The notes under the pieces were generated by a model. That model saw only the letters and a program-made list of their open reading frames with translations. It did no database searches and was not told the DNA's origin. A program made the position numbers and the translations under genes. This document shows, piece after piece, positions 1-10,215 of a stretch of DNA of 64,000 bases (positions are counted from its first letter, which is position 1; the number at the start of each line of letters is the position of its first letter). The DNA comes from Larix kaempferi (Eukaryota; Streptophyta; Pinopsida; Pinales; Pinaceae): positions 11,351,501 to 11,415,500 of the forward strand of contig BSBM01000606.1 in NCBI GenBank assembly GCA_027924585.1, in the 5' to 3' direction.

Positions 1-1830
1 TTAGATGGAAATGAAGGTAGAAGAAATCTCTTTTGAATGTCTGCATATTTCCTAGAGATCAATATAATCTAAGCTACAATACCCCACCATCTATTTTACA
101 ACCAATGCACAATCACCAAATATTTGAAGAGATATGAATTCCTCTTCCCAGCGATTCAGAGCATAAAGGAGAGTGCTAGGAACTCGACGTAGTTCTTGGT
201 AGCATGATAAGCATGGACGAAGAAGGAAATGTGACTATTGTCCGAGAAGAACTAAATGCCCCAAATCCCCCTGTGATTCTCTTGTCCTTGATAGGCTCCA
301 TTGAAAAAATCCCATGCAATGGATTTATTGATAATTAGATCTCGAATCACCCTCAGGACCTCATGGCCAACTCTTCCTTATAGAATTTGGTCAGCACCAA
401 AATTATTGCCACCATTTGGAAGGTGGGGATTTCGAAATTGTATAAAATGATATCATTCCAAGCTAACTAGATGCCCCACCAAACTAAGAAGGAAATGCAT
501 AGAAATGGTTTTAGCGCAACCATAAACAAATATTGAGAGAGAAATCATTTTTGTCCCAAATATTTTTAATGGTTAATCATGTTTCAAAGTCCTTCCAAAC
601 TTTCCTAGTGTATGGGAAGTAAATGAAAGGGTGGGGAGAGTCTTCCTCAAATGTTTTGCATATATAAAACTAGCTCAACCCCTAAAATAACCTCTTCAAG
701 AGATTTTCATATATGACCACTTTGTTTGTAAGTAACAACTAGACACAAATTCTGCATTTGAGAGGAGAGTGTACCTTCCAGATACACTTAAACCATGATT
801 TTAGTTCAACATTCCTTAATACATGTGTTTGATAGCCCTACTTCATTATTTACAGGCCTCCATCCTTGTTTCCCAACCACCTTAACTAATCTGACTCATA
901 ACAAATTTTGATGTGTCCATGATGTAATAGACTTAGAAGAAAATTCTCCCATTGAGGTACAAGTTCATTAGGAATTCCGATCATTTGCAAATTTTCCCAA
1001 CCTTGACGCCAAATTGAAGTGAGAGCTTTATCATGGATTTGGACAAGGAAGTCAAACTCGGTTACCATTATCCACCTTCCATGGAAGGTGATAGCCAATA
1101 ATCAGGAATGTAGAGGTGATCACCTTTCAATGCATGTAGCCTCCTTTGTGGGTTTTCAGCTCGCTTCAGATCCAGGTCATTGTATCTCTCGGGCTGTAGT
1201 ATTTAAATTCCATAATGTTCTACCGGAGACCACCCTTGGAGATTAACCTCCACGCAAATTTTATAGCCAAGGATCTGCTAAATATGGGGATGTATTTAAG
1301 GCCCTAATCCCCTTCTGCCTTCGGTTTAGAGATATATTTCTAGCCTGTCCAATGAATGCCATGGGTATCCTTTCCTCTCCAAAGAAATTGACTACATATA
1401 CATTGAATTTTGGATAGGAATCTCTTTGGGATACTTGCTAGGATGTGCCAATAAACAACAAGAGATTTGAGAACATATTTCACCAGCATGACTCTACCAC
1501 CTCTCGAAAGCCAATGATTGCACCATAGATGGATTTAGATTTCCATGCAGCTTAATAACTAGTTTCAGTCTACCTTTTTGTAACCATTTGATTAAGAGTG
1601 AAACCCAAATATTTCATAACCCATATTGATATCCTCCACCAAAAAAGGGAAAAGATATTGGACCTAGAGAGATACTATATTTCGATGTTGAGAAAATAGC
1701 AGGACGACTTGTCCTCATTGATTTTCATCCCCAAAACTTTACAAAAGAGTTAGATAATGCTCGCCAATGCCCTACCTTCATGTAGAGAACCATTAGTAAT
1801 CAGAAATATGTCATTTACAAAGAAGAGTTG
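1..1830 (-). mobile_element. LINE (L1-type) retrotransposon relic, 5'-truncated, reverse-transcriptase part
   Basis: Read on the minus strand from 1830 downwards, broken frames show the order of a plant LINE reverse transcriptase. The catalytic region reads FVNDIFLITNGS (FADD-box equivalent, with N for the first D). It is followed by KVLGMKINEDKS, then a piece matching the usual 'FERW..SHAGE' segment after the palm domain. Near 886-1098 lies a WRQGWENL-type stretch expected of the region beyond RT. Many stops and frameshifts interrupt it, so it is dead. The end at 1830 is sharp: the sequence changes at once into a lectin exon, as expected for a 5'-truncated LINE copy. Its 3' end and poly-A tail lie outside the window. 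A partial second copy is at 3631-4045. The LINE class is well supported; the family is not assignable. Confidence 0.75.
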
Positions 1831-2640
1831 CAATCCAAATACCAACCACTTCGACCATGAAAGCTTACTATCTTCCCTTTCTTCATGGGAAATGAAAAGT
1901 AAGTCCCATGTTGTACACCATAAGGTCCATATTTCTTCAAATTTCTCTCTAAAGCAAGTGACTTTAAACCATTGTCATAATTCCCACTTATTAAAGTGGG
2001 ATACTCTCTGGCATAATCCAATTGAATCTAGAAAAGCACAAAACTTATATATTTCAGTGAAAGCTTCATAAATTAAATATTGGATTCTTATCAATTATAA
2101 ATCAAATTGGTAAAATATACCATAATCTACTTACATAGCATATAGATTTATAGTAACATTTAGAGATAAATAAATTTCAACTTATTTTAGCTTTTTCTTT
2201 TACAAATTAAACTTCTTACATTATTTTTATTAAATTTCTAGATCTACCAATTGATCTCACCACAACACTAAACTTTGTAATGTACTTAAAATATAATCAA
2301 TATGATTAGTAAATTAATATCATTCTATTAAATTAATATGATAAATAATTATTATAGATACCTGTCCAATGAAGATGATTTATCGACATCCAAATTCACT
2401 TTTGCTTCTAAATAAAAAAATTTGGGAGTTTTTGGGATGTAATTTCATCATTACCTTGTTAGTTTTGTTTCCCTCAATTCCACCATGTTTCGACCAAACA
2501 TGTTTTCCATCATTTTCATATTTAACGGAAATGGAATCTATAACTTGTCCATCCACTAGTATTATTTGGCGAATTCCTTTGTACACTCCTCCATCCCATT
2601 GATCTCCCCCTTTACCTCCCCATGGACCAACAGAGATAAC
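1831..2640 (-). pseudogene. Jacalin-related lectin gene, two exons, 3' end cut off by a LINE
   Basis: Two minus-strand exons together give almost one jacalin fold, a mannose- or galactose-type sugar-binding beta-prism domain. Exon A (2640-2455) encodes VGPWGGKGGDQWDGGVYKG, then IRQIILVDG and the WSKHGG motif. It ends at a consensus donor (AAG|GTAATG). Exon B starts after a TTTTCTAG acceptor at 2027 and encodes LDYAREYPTLISG, KKYGPYGV and FHGRSGWYLD. Joining them keeps frame exactly. Domain length is about 127 residues against roughly 130-145 in the family. The last strand after GWYLD is missing, because LINE sequence begins at 1830. No ATG is visible next to exon A; a splice acceptor (AACAAG|GTT) at 2641 suggests an upstream exon I could not find. 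Apart from the lost end the frame is open, so the damage may be fairly recent. Confidence 0.85.
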
Positions 2641-3505
2641 CTTGTTACAAAATGGAAAAAAGCACACAAATAATCAACTTCCTCATTAGAATAAAAAATA
2701 ATATTTTTTTGAAGCAAGACAAGGAATCAATGTTTTTGGGTCATTATAGCAATTACTATCTACTATGCATTTATCATAATCTTAAATTTATTAATAATAA
2801 CTATTAAAAATGTAAATTTTCATTGTTAAATGATTTTTGGTTAAAGTATAGATTTATGTTTGTTTATTTTATTTTATTTTATCTGCATTTTTTATGGAAA
2901 AAAATATTATCAAAATGGTCTACGTACTTACCTTAGGTTGTAAGACCAATTAGTTTCTCCCCTCAAAAACAAGTCAACTGAAATGTATGTATCACTTAAT
3001 TTCATACCTCTAGACTAACCTTTGATCAAAAGTCTGAGAAAACCAACCAAAGTTGTATTGGGAAGCCATTAAAATGGCCATCAAAGAGGAAAATGAGATA
3101 TAAATGAATATGCAAGACAAGGAGCATCATAAGGAGAAATGTGCCAAGATGAAGCTAGATGAAGATAAACGAAGCCAATGGACATCCACCAAAGCATGGA
3201 AATGATAACACGTAGATGGATGATAGTAGTTAAACATATAATTATTATAAGAACCTAAAGTAGTTGAACAAGTTCAACTTACGTCATACACATAATGCCT
3301 ATAAGTACTCTTGGAACAACTGTAACTTTAACCAAAGGAATAAAGGCTATTTTTCAAATCCAAAGAGAGACCAAGGTGATTAGGATAGTTTCAACACAAG
3401 CAAATAACACTAAGAAAAATTACAAGATCATAATGTGTACCCAACATAAGCTCGGGAGGTAACTCCTTTGCTATAACCATGGTTGGTAAAAAAGATTCCT
3501 TTGAA
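2641..3505. other. Unassigned AT-rich stretch
   Basis: It would hold the upstream part of the lectin gene, read on the minus strand, but I see no further jacalin exon, promoter or repeat that can be defended. Short frames only. Confidence 0.4.
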
Positions 3506-3547
3506 TGTTTTCCGTGTAGGCATTGGGGGAACAGTACCAACAATTGT
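3506..3547 (+). pseudogene. Possible retrotransposon gag zinc-knuckle scrap
   Basis: The plus frame reads CFPCRHWGNSTNNC, which has the C-x2-C-x4-H-x4-C spacing of a retroviral-type zinc knuckle with N in place of the histidine. The flanking frame is short and the preceding sequence has stops, so this is only a hint of a degraded gag gene. Confidence 0.3.
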
Positions 3548-3630
3548 ATTTTACGGAACTCCAAGTTCGGTATGTCAATTCCTTTAAATGCTTGATACAC
3601 ATGATATGGAGGACTAACCCATAATAAATA

Positions 3631-4045
3631 GTCCAAATATTTCATAACCCATATTGATATCCTCCACCGAAAAAGGGAAAAGATTTTGGACCTAAAGAGA
3701 TACTAGATTTCGATGTTGAGAAAATAGCAGGACGACTTGTCCTCATTGATTTTCATCCCCAAAACTTTACAAAAGAGTTAGATAATGCTCGCTACTGCCC
3801 TACCTTCATGTAGGGAACCATTAGTAATCAGAAATATGTCATTTACAAAGAAGAGTTGTGTGACTTTAATATTTTCTCCATAGGCTTGACCTTGTAGCCT
3901 TCGAGACACTTTAGTTGACTGTATGAGATGATTGATCCCTTCAACCACCAAAAGGAAGAGATAAGGAGAAAGAGGGCATCCTCAGTGGAGCCCTCACAAA
4001 GGTGAGAAGAGAGGAGAGGTCGAGCCATTAATGATGACATTGATC
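3631..4045 (-). mobile_element. Second LINE reverse-transcriptase fragment
   Basis: Bases 3631-3858 repeat 1603-1830 almost base for base, including the FVNDIFLITNGS region. Beyond 3858 this copy continues upstream in the LINE with a frame resembling the RT segment '..QG.PLSP.LF.L..E.L' (it reads STEDALFLLISSFWWLKGS). This part is missing from the copy at 1-1830. It is truncated on its 3' side at 3631. The two pieces overlap by about 228 bp, so they are separate copies or parts of a rearranged one. Confidence 0.65.
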
Positions 4046-4627
4046 TTATGTATGAGATAAAAATTAAATCACAGATTTAAAACCAAAAAAACTTTAAAAT
4101 AGAATAAATGATTTGTTGAGGTAGCTAAAATAGAATTGATTCTCTTGACTAGTGCCTACTTGCTTAAGGAAAGGGCATGGGATCATAGAGGAAGCAAAAT
4201 AAGGTCTTTGTGATCAAAGAGTTGGAGAGAGGGTAGAAAGGCTCAAGCCCTTGTCTTAGTATTTGATAACCAAATGGGATTTCTTGTCAAACTTAATGGA
4301 GAGATCAAGAGCTAAAATTCTCCAAGTTAACCTACATGCAAAGTCTAGAAATTCTACTAGAAGAACCAATATATCATGAACTGAAAATAAAGTTACTTAG
4401 TAAGTAAAACAAGCTAAACATTGAGTTGAGATTACCTCAACTTTGTCATGCATAATTCATCTTTTAAAGAAAGATTCCACACTTAGACATTAAACACTTA
4501 AATCATCAATCTACTTCTATAATATTTTGCAAATATACTAACATAAAAGAAATAGAAACAAGAGTAGCACAAGCAACTTTATTATCCAAGTTCTAGAAAA
4601 AAAAACAATGAGAGGAGTGCCTCTTAT
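4046..4627. other. Unassigned stretch
   Basis: AT-rich sequence with no supported gene, repeat or transposon signature. Confidence 0.4.
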
Positions 4628-4842
4628 TGTTGTGAAAATAAAGTAATTAGTATTTAATAATAGTAATTAGGAATGGGTGTTTCTAAAAGGCATGGCCATC
4701 CGTGAAAGGTTCTCTTATAGACACTACATAAGACTGGGCCAATTATTCATTGGGATCATTCATTCATCATTTTATATTATATCAACATTTATATATTGTC
4801 TTATTATTTAAGCATTCTAAGTTTCCGCACTCTAGTGCTACA
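4628..4842 (+). mobile_element. Probable short LTR (about 215 bp)
   Basis: The segment starts TGTTGTGAAA and ends GTGCTACA, so it has the TG...CA ends of an LTR. It is followed at 4844 by a primer-binding-site-like sequence and a gag-like frame on the same strand. No second copy of the LTR was found in the window, so the element is incomplete and the call rests on the layout. Confidence 0.45.
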
Positions 4843-4843
4843 T

Positions 4844-4855
4844 TGGTACCAAAGC
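4844..4855 (+). promoter_or_regulatory. Primer-binding site, initiator-Met tRNA type (degenerate)
   Basis: TGGTACCAAAGC differs at two bases from the plant consensus TGGTATCAGAGC, complementary to the 3' end of initiator tRNA-Met. It lies one base beyond the CA end of the putative LTR. Confidence 0.45.
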
Positions 4856-4868
4856 GTAACAATTCCAA

Positions 4869-5520
4869 TGGGAGTCATAGAAGAGATTTGAGTCTTAGTA
4901 GAAGAATTAATAAATAAAATTAACCGTGCAATTGAAAGGGACTGTGAAAGGGATCGTAAATGGGGGGCAACGTTAGGTGAAACTCTTGATCTAATAAATG
5001 AAATAAGAGAAAGTAACAAGAGCAAGATAAATATTTGTCAAGATTCGAAGGTAGAACCTATTCTAGAAGAAGAACCCATCTAAAACCACCTTGAAGTGCT
5101 TTCCCCTCACTCAGTGGCTTTGTCCAATGAATATTTTGAATGCTCAGCTCATGTTGTCGATTTTGTCGACTCCTCTCACAATCGGGCAAGTCCCACCAAC
5201 GATAACAGTGAATTGAGTGACAACGAGGTTCACCATGACTTTGTTAAGGAACAACCAAACAATCTCCTTGATTATGCTAAAGTAGTGAAAAAAACAGTTG
5301 CTAATAGATGGGCATGTACATAAATAATATCAAATACACACTTGCATAAAGTGAACCTTCTCACCTGTCAAAGGTTGCAGCAGCACGGAATTGGTCATTT
5401 TCTGAGTTCTCCTAACAAAAGATCTAGTTGTGGGTCATTGATTTCTAGTTGCAATCCATTGCACCCTAGCCAATCAGATTCCCCTTTGCATAATTCGTTT
5501 TGTCCCTCACAGAATTAGAA
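4869..5520 (+). pseudogene. Gag-like frame of an LTR retrotransposon, broken
   Basis: From the ATG at 4869 a frame rich in charged residues (ELINKINRAIERD and similar) continues, with stops, into a 76-codon open stretch at 5096-5323. Its position directly behind an LTR and primer-binding site is where gag belongs. It has no zinc knuckle that I can see, so assignment is by position. Confidence 0.35.
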
Positions 5521-5639
5521 GAGGACCACAATATGTCATTCACTGATTTGCATACACCAACCAATCTCTCAATACATGATGGTTATGATTCACAAGCATT
5601 GATTAGTCAAGCTAGGGTGATGTTTGATTCATCAAAGAA

Positions 5640-5712
5640 TCTATTTTCTAAGGATTAAACCCTTCTTTAAGGCGAATGCCTCATTTTCTAGGGTTTGATA
5701 GGTTTTTTTATA
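5640..5712 (+). repeat. Dispersed repeat, copy 1
   Basis: About 70 bases around the phrase CTCATTTTCTAGGGTTT are repeated with few changes and in the same orientation at 18402-18474. The two copies flank the cluster of gene fragments between them. The family is unknown. Confidence 0.6.
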
Positions 5713-6702
5713 GGGTTTGATATTGTACATAAGTGCATTGAAATTGAGGACTCATGTTTACCATTTGGAAGAAACCCAAGTGAACACTCCAAACAATTAG
5801 TGGGATAACAGGTCTCATACTGAGGTTTACACATGTGTAAAAATTTTAATTCCTTTCATTCAAAAACTTTTAGATATAAATATTTATGAAAATTATCATT
5901 GTATCTAACCATTTCGTGCCTATTTCTGGAACTTATTTCTCCTCCATTTTACTCTTCTAGACGAGCAATATTTTTTAGAGCTCATTTACCCTCCCTTAGT
6001 ATTAATATCTCACCTAGGTACTATAGAGGTTGGTCTCATGAACCTACTTGTCCAATTTTGACTCAAATTGACCAAATGAACTATTGGAGTGATCCATCCC
6101 GATATTCAAGGGTGTAATCTTATATTTATGGCATGTGAGAGTGATTTTAGGGCTATTTTTGGCATGTTAGGGCACATGCCTCAAATGAGGGATTTCACCC
6201 CTTATTGTAGGGTCCTACCATGCATGTTTGACATCCTAAAGTAATTCTAGGAACTTAACTCCACTAATCAAAGATAGAGAGAACCCTCTTTTACTATTTT
6301 GATAAGATATCGCCCTTTTTCACCATTATGTGTAGATTCCTCTAATTTCTAACCTTTTCAAATCACCTAACCCCTGTAGTTATAGAATCCCAACGAATAG
6401 GTCAAGACCAAAACATCCTCGCTATGCATGAGAAGGAAATGATTAACAATTTAAACGAGACTGAGAAGTACTGCATGGAATGTTATCTGATAAGATACTG
6501 GCTGTTCGAATTGAGTTATGTGGTAGAGAATAAATGTTTACAAATTCAGATTATACCAAGCCTCAATGACACCTTCTAATATGTGAATTATTTTGTTGCA
6601 AACAGAAGATATACTACATTGTATTTTATTTTTCTACATTTTCTAATTCAAGAGAGATATTTATAAAATGTTTGATTTCTCATTTTCTCTTAACAAGGAC
6701 AT
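5713..6702. other. Unassigned stretch upstream of the nine-exon pseudogene
   Basis: It holds a 73-codon plus frame (5899-6117) with no recognisable motif. The AT-rich sequence just before 6703 could have been the promoter of the following gene. No clear TATA box was chosen. Confidence 0.35.
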
Positions 6703-8990
6703 ATGGATCGTCCAGAGACATCTATCATCAGTGCTAGATAAAGACATGTGATGCAATCAGGTATATTCGATTATTAATCTGAAATATATTTATCTTGTTT
6801 GACACGTTTTGACATGTTTATTAATCTATGGAAAATTCTTATCATGCACAGCTTCACAGCTTTAGGGTGAAGCAAACTTGGATTCTATTCAACAACACTC
6901 CGTGAGGTCATCATCAGGTAAATTCAATTGTTATTCAATTTATGCTCAAGTCTATATAAACATAAATATTCTTTTACACATCTTTCTAAGATCGTGTTGT
7001 GCACAGGTGGTGTCTCTCACAATTACAGACGTCTATCTGAGGGGTCTACAGGTGTCAGTGGACAAACTCAGAGGACACGCTTAGTGTCTTATTCTTCAAA
7101 TATGCCATCGCCAGGTAGAGATTGTTTACATAGAGTGTGACTAGAATTCTTGTTTGACATGTTTTTTAATATGTGGAAAAATCTTATCAGGCACAGCTTC
7201 ACAAGTTTAGGGTGAAGCAATATTGGCTAGTATGCAGCTTCACTCCCTTATGTCATCGTCAGGTAAATTCAATTGTCATTCAATTCACGCTCAAGTCTAT
7301 ATAAACATAAATCTTCTTGTACACATCTTTCTAAGATCTTGTTGTGCACATGTGGTGGGTCTCGAAATGATAGACGTCTGTCTGAGGGTGGGTCTATAGG
7401 TGCCGTTGGACAACCACAGATGGCACCCTTAGTGTCTTATTCTTCAAATACGCCATCAACAGGTAGGGATTGTTTACATACATTTTGACTAGAATTTTTG
7501 TTTGACATGACTGTTTTATTTGTGAAAAATTACATGATTTTTCGTGTAAACTTATATGTGATTGCCAATTTTTGGTTTCTTCCAGGGGCTTCTGGACATT
7601 CTAACAATAATGATGGTGCAAAAGAATTTATTTCTATTTCGTACCGTGTTCATGCTAATGCAGAGGTTCCATCAGGTATTTATAATGAACACATTTGATT
7701 TAAATGTTTATAATTTGATTGACAAATTATATATATAGTATTTAATACTTGCACATGCATTTTACTTCTTACAGGGTTTGCTGCTCCTTATCCTAATCCA
7801 CCTCCACAGACAAGGAGAGGTCGTCGGGTGCATCAGTATGCTCGCAATGAAAGATATGATCCTCTTTACAGTCATCCTAGAGATGTTCCTGAGGAGACTC
7901 CTTGGGAATACAACATCACTTTGTTGACTGTGGAAGAGATGAAGGAGCATTCATCGAGATTGCAGGTAGAACTTGACGCTTCAAATCTCTCTTTTGGTAC
8001 TTAATAGTGTCTCCAGATTGTTTTGCACAATCTAAATAGTTTGATTGAGACATATCTTGGGGTTGGACCATCAACCCAAATTTTTCATGACATGATGCGT
8101 AGGAGGCGGTTGTCAGTGATGGGTCGCCACAAGTTTGAAGAAATAAAAAAAGTTGTCACTAAAGAAATGGTCTTTTCATGTTTTGACTTGCGGCCTAGAG
8201 ACAAAAAAAGTCTAAAGATCGCAAGATTCAATGATCGACTAATTGCACCCCATATTTATTCTAGGTTCTTGTGTGCAAATGGGAAGTTCCCAAATAATCA
8301 CGAGGTTCCTCAGTATTTTTTTAAGATGCTGATTGCAGAGTTCCGGTATCACATGGACCCCGACTATACAGATACGGGATCCAGTTTCTATGGTGCTGGA
8401 AAAGGTCATAAATATGAACGACTTGATGCATGACGAGATGTTCAGCAGTATAGGCGTCCGATGCCTCGTTTAGTATAGCCACATACTAGAGTCATTGCTT
8501 TGCTAGAGTAGTTGGAAATGACATCCCAAATAGCAAGAGGGGTGAGGGAAGAGATAAAAGAGCATGTTGGGGCTACATTAGCAAGGGTGGAAATCGGAAT
8601 AAATACTTCATTGTCTTCAACCAGTATGGATGAAGGCCCATTTGATGATTATTTTGATGATCGCTTGAAAAGAATGACTCAATTAGAGCTTGAGCAGTAT
8701 GCAATGTAATGTAGAGATAATTATAAGCGAGTCATCACTGAACAAAATCAAAACAGAGGCATGGTACGTAAGTATGCAATAATATATCAAATTTATTGTA
8801 TGAAATCTAATTTTTATATTCTCCAAATCTAATGTCTATAAATTATGTGGAATTTATGCAGTATACCAGATTCATGAATGATGACAACTTTGATGATATG
8901 GATTTTATTGACCGGGAAGAAACAGAGGCTAGTGGCACGAATACGCATGTTGAGGAAATTCTAGTTTCACAATTTCCACAGGGGACGTAG
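6703..8990 (+). pseudogene. Nine-exon plant gene of unknown function, pseudogene
   Basis: Exons inferred from GT-AG borders and frame: 6703-6760 (ATG start), 6846-6917, 7007-7114, 7191-7262, 7352-7462, 7586-7675, 7775-7965, 8017-8763 and 8862-8990 (TAG end). Exons 1 to 6 all end in phase 1 and the rest join in frame. The product would have a low-complexity N-terminus, a basic segment (TRRGRRVHQYARNERYD), a central region with MGRHKFEEIKKVV and FSCFDLRPRDKKS, and an acidic tail (DDNFDDMDFIDREE). In-frame stops at 6739, 6863, 7208, 8431, 8476, 8509 and 8707 close it. The acceptors of exons 2 and 5 have AT for AG. I do not recognise the family; a domesticated or carried transposon gene is possible but unproved. 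Confidence 0.6.
6798..7497 (+). repeat. Tandem duplication of an exon pair (period about 350 bp)
   Basis: Units begin at about 6798, 7148 and 7497 (the last partial), each starting CTTGTTTGACA or nearly so. Each full unit carries two phase-1 exons and their introns: one around GCACAGCTTCACA, the other ending LVSYSSN in translation. Because exon phases match, the duplication adds protein modules without shifting frame. Confidence 0.8.
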
Positions 8991-9072
8991 GTATGGATAT
9001 TCCTGGATCATGTCTTCTAATCATGGGCCTTAGCTTTAGCTGAAAAGGTTTAGCTCCTAGTTTTATGGGTAT

Positions 9073-9190
9073 TCTGCATTATATACAGAATACTCAATTT
9101 ATATTCTATACTATACTTTATATCTAGAGTAAGTAGGGTAATATATACAAAATACTCAATTTATATTCTGTACTATACTTTATACCAGTC
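9073..9190 (+). repeat. Short direct repeat
   Basis: The block around ATACTCAATTTATATTCT followed by GTACTATACTTTATA occurs twice, at about 9088-9125 and 9149-9186. It lies just downstream of the nine-exon pseudogene. Confidence 0.55.
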
Positions 9191-9233
9191 AATTGTTGTA
9201 TATTTTATGCAAATGCCCATTTCTCAAACTTAG

Positions 9234-9712
9234 TATATGTCTGTAGGAAATTTCATCCATGCAGAGACGTCTTATTTGAATGGTTTACACATTACTTAAC
9301 TGCTAACAACACTAAATTTAAGATTCATATCAGATACCTTGCCCAAAATGAGGCTTTAGGGTTGTTCTGTGCATTTTTTACTATTAAAAATGGTTGTTCG
9401 TGCCTAGACTATGAGATTAGGGTTTTTCATGCCTAGAAGACTAGCCAAAATAGCTCCCAATGTGCCCATAACTGAGAATTAAGAGGTTTATTGCTGTTAC
9501 GATCCATAAAACTATCCAAAACAAGCTTAGAACTGCCCAAAATTAATGTAACTGCTTGTTTGATGACTGGTATATGTCTGTAGGCAATTTCATCCATGCA
9601 GAGACGTGTTATTTGAATGGTGTACACATTACTTAACTGCCAACAACACTAAATTTAAGATTGATATCAGAAACCTTGCCCAAAATGAGGCTTTAGGGTT
9701 GTTCTATGCATT
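9234..9712 (+). repeat. Pair of 143-bp direct repeats
   Basis: Bases 9234-9376 and 9571-9712 are close copies starting TATATGTCTGTAGG and containing CTTGCCCAAAATGAGGC. The spacer of about 194 bp contains fragments such as TTAGGGTTTTTCATGCC and shows no coding signal. Confidence 0.8.
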
Positions 9713-9856
9713 TCATCTATCCTTTTTTTTATAGTGAGTGTGTGTCAGTTTTAGTCATTGTTCCAAAAATGGGAATAAATTAGAGGGTATATGTATATTG
9801 CAGGGAACTCAAAAATGAAAAAAGAAATTACCTTATCCTTAAGGAATTAGAAGTAT

Positions 9857-10215
9857 GTCATACTAATGAGTGAAGGCATAGTCGCAGGACACCACATCTA
9901 TTATAATGGCATTGAGGTAGATCCATCTATAGTGACTATATCTGAACACCTTCCAACACCACAAATTTATAAGGATGCTAAAAAATTATTAAGACATATA
10001 GGATATTGAAAATGATTCATAAAATATTTTATCAAGTCAACAACAACTTGTTTAACCCTCCTCTCCAAGAATGCAAAATTCTGAGGGTCAAATAGCATTT
10101 GACAAAAGAGAAACTAATGATAACCCTTTTTTTGCAAGGCCCTAGGTAGAACTTCCATTGTCCTCTTATTTGCAAAAATCTTACTTGAATACCAAAGTTA
10201 AGATCTCCGGCCTTC
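9857..10215 (+). pseudogene. Gypsy reverse-transcriptase fragment
   Basis: The plus frame from 9857 reads SEGIVAGHHIYYNGIEVDPS, then SEHLPTPQIYKDAKKLLRHI and GY. This is the RT thumb region normally written '..GHIVS..GIEVDP..V..I..LP.P....D.RSFLGH.GYYRRF'. Later pieces (TLLSKNAKF) match the region before RNase H. Several stops follow. Nothing else of the element is visible nearby. Confidence 0.6.

Noticed and set aside
1019-1246. A 75-codon plus frame near the left edge
   Set aside because: It is antisense to LINE-derived sequence and has no support of its own.
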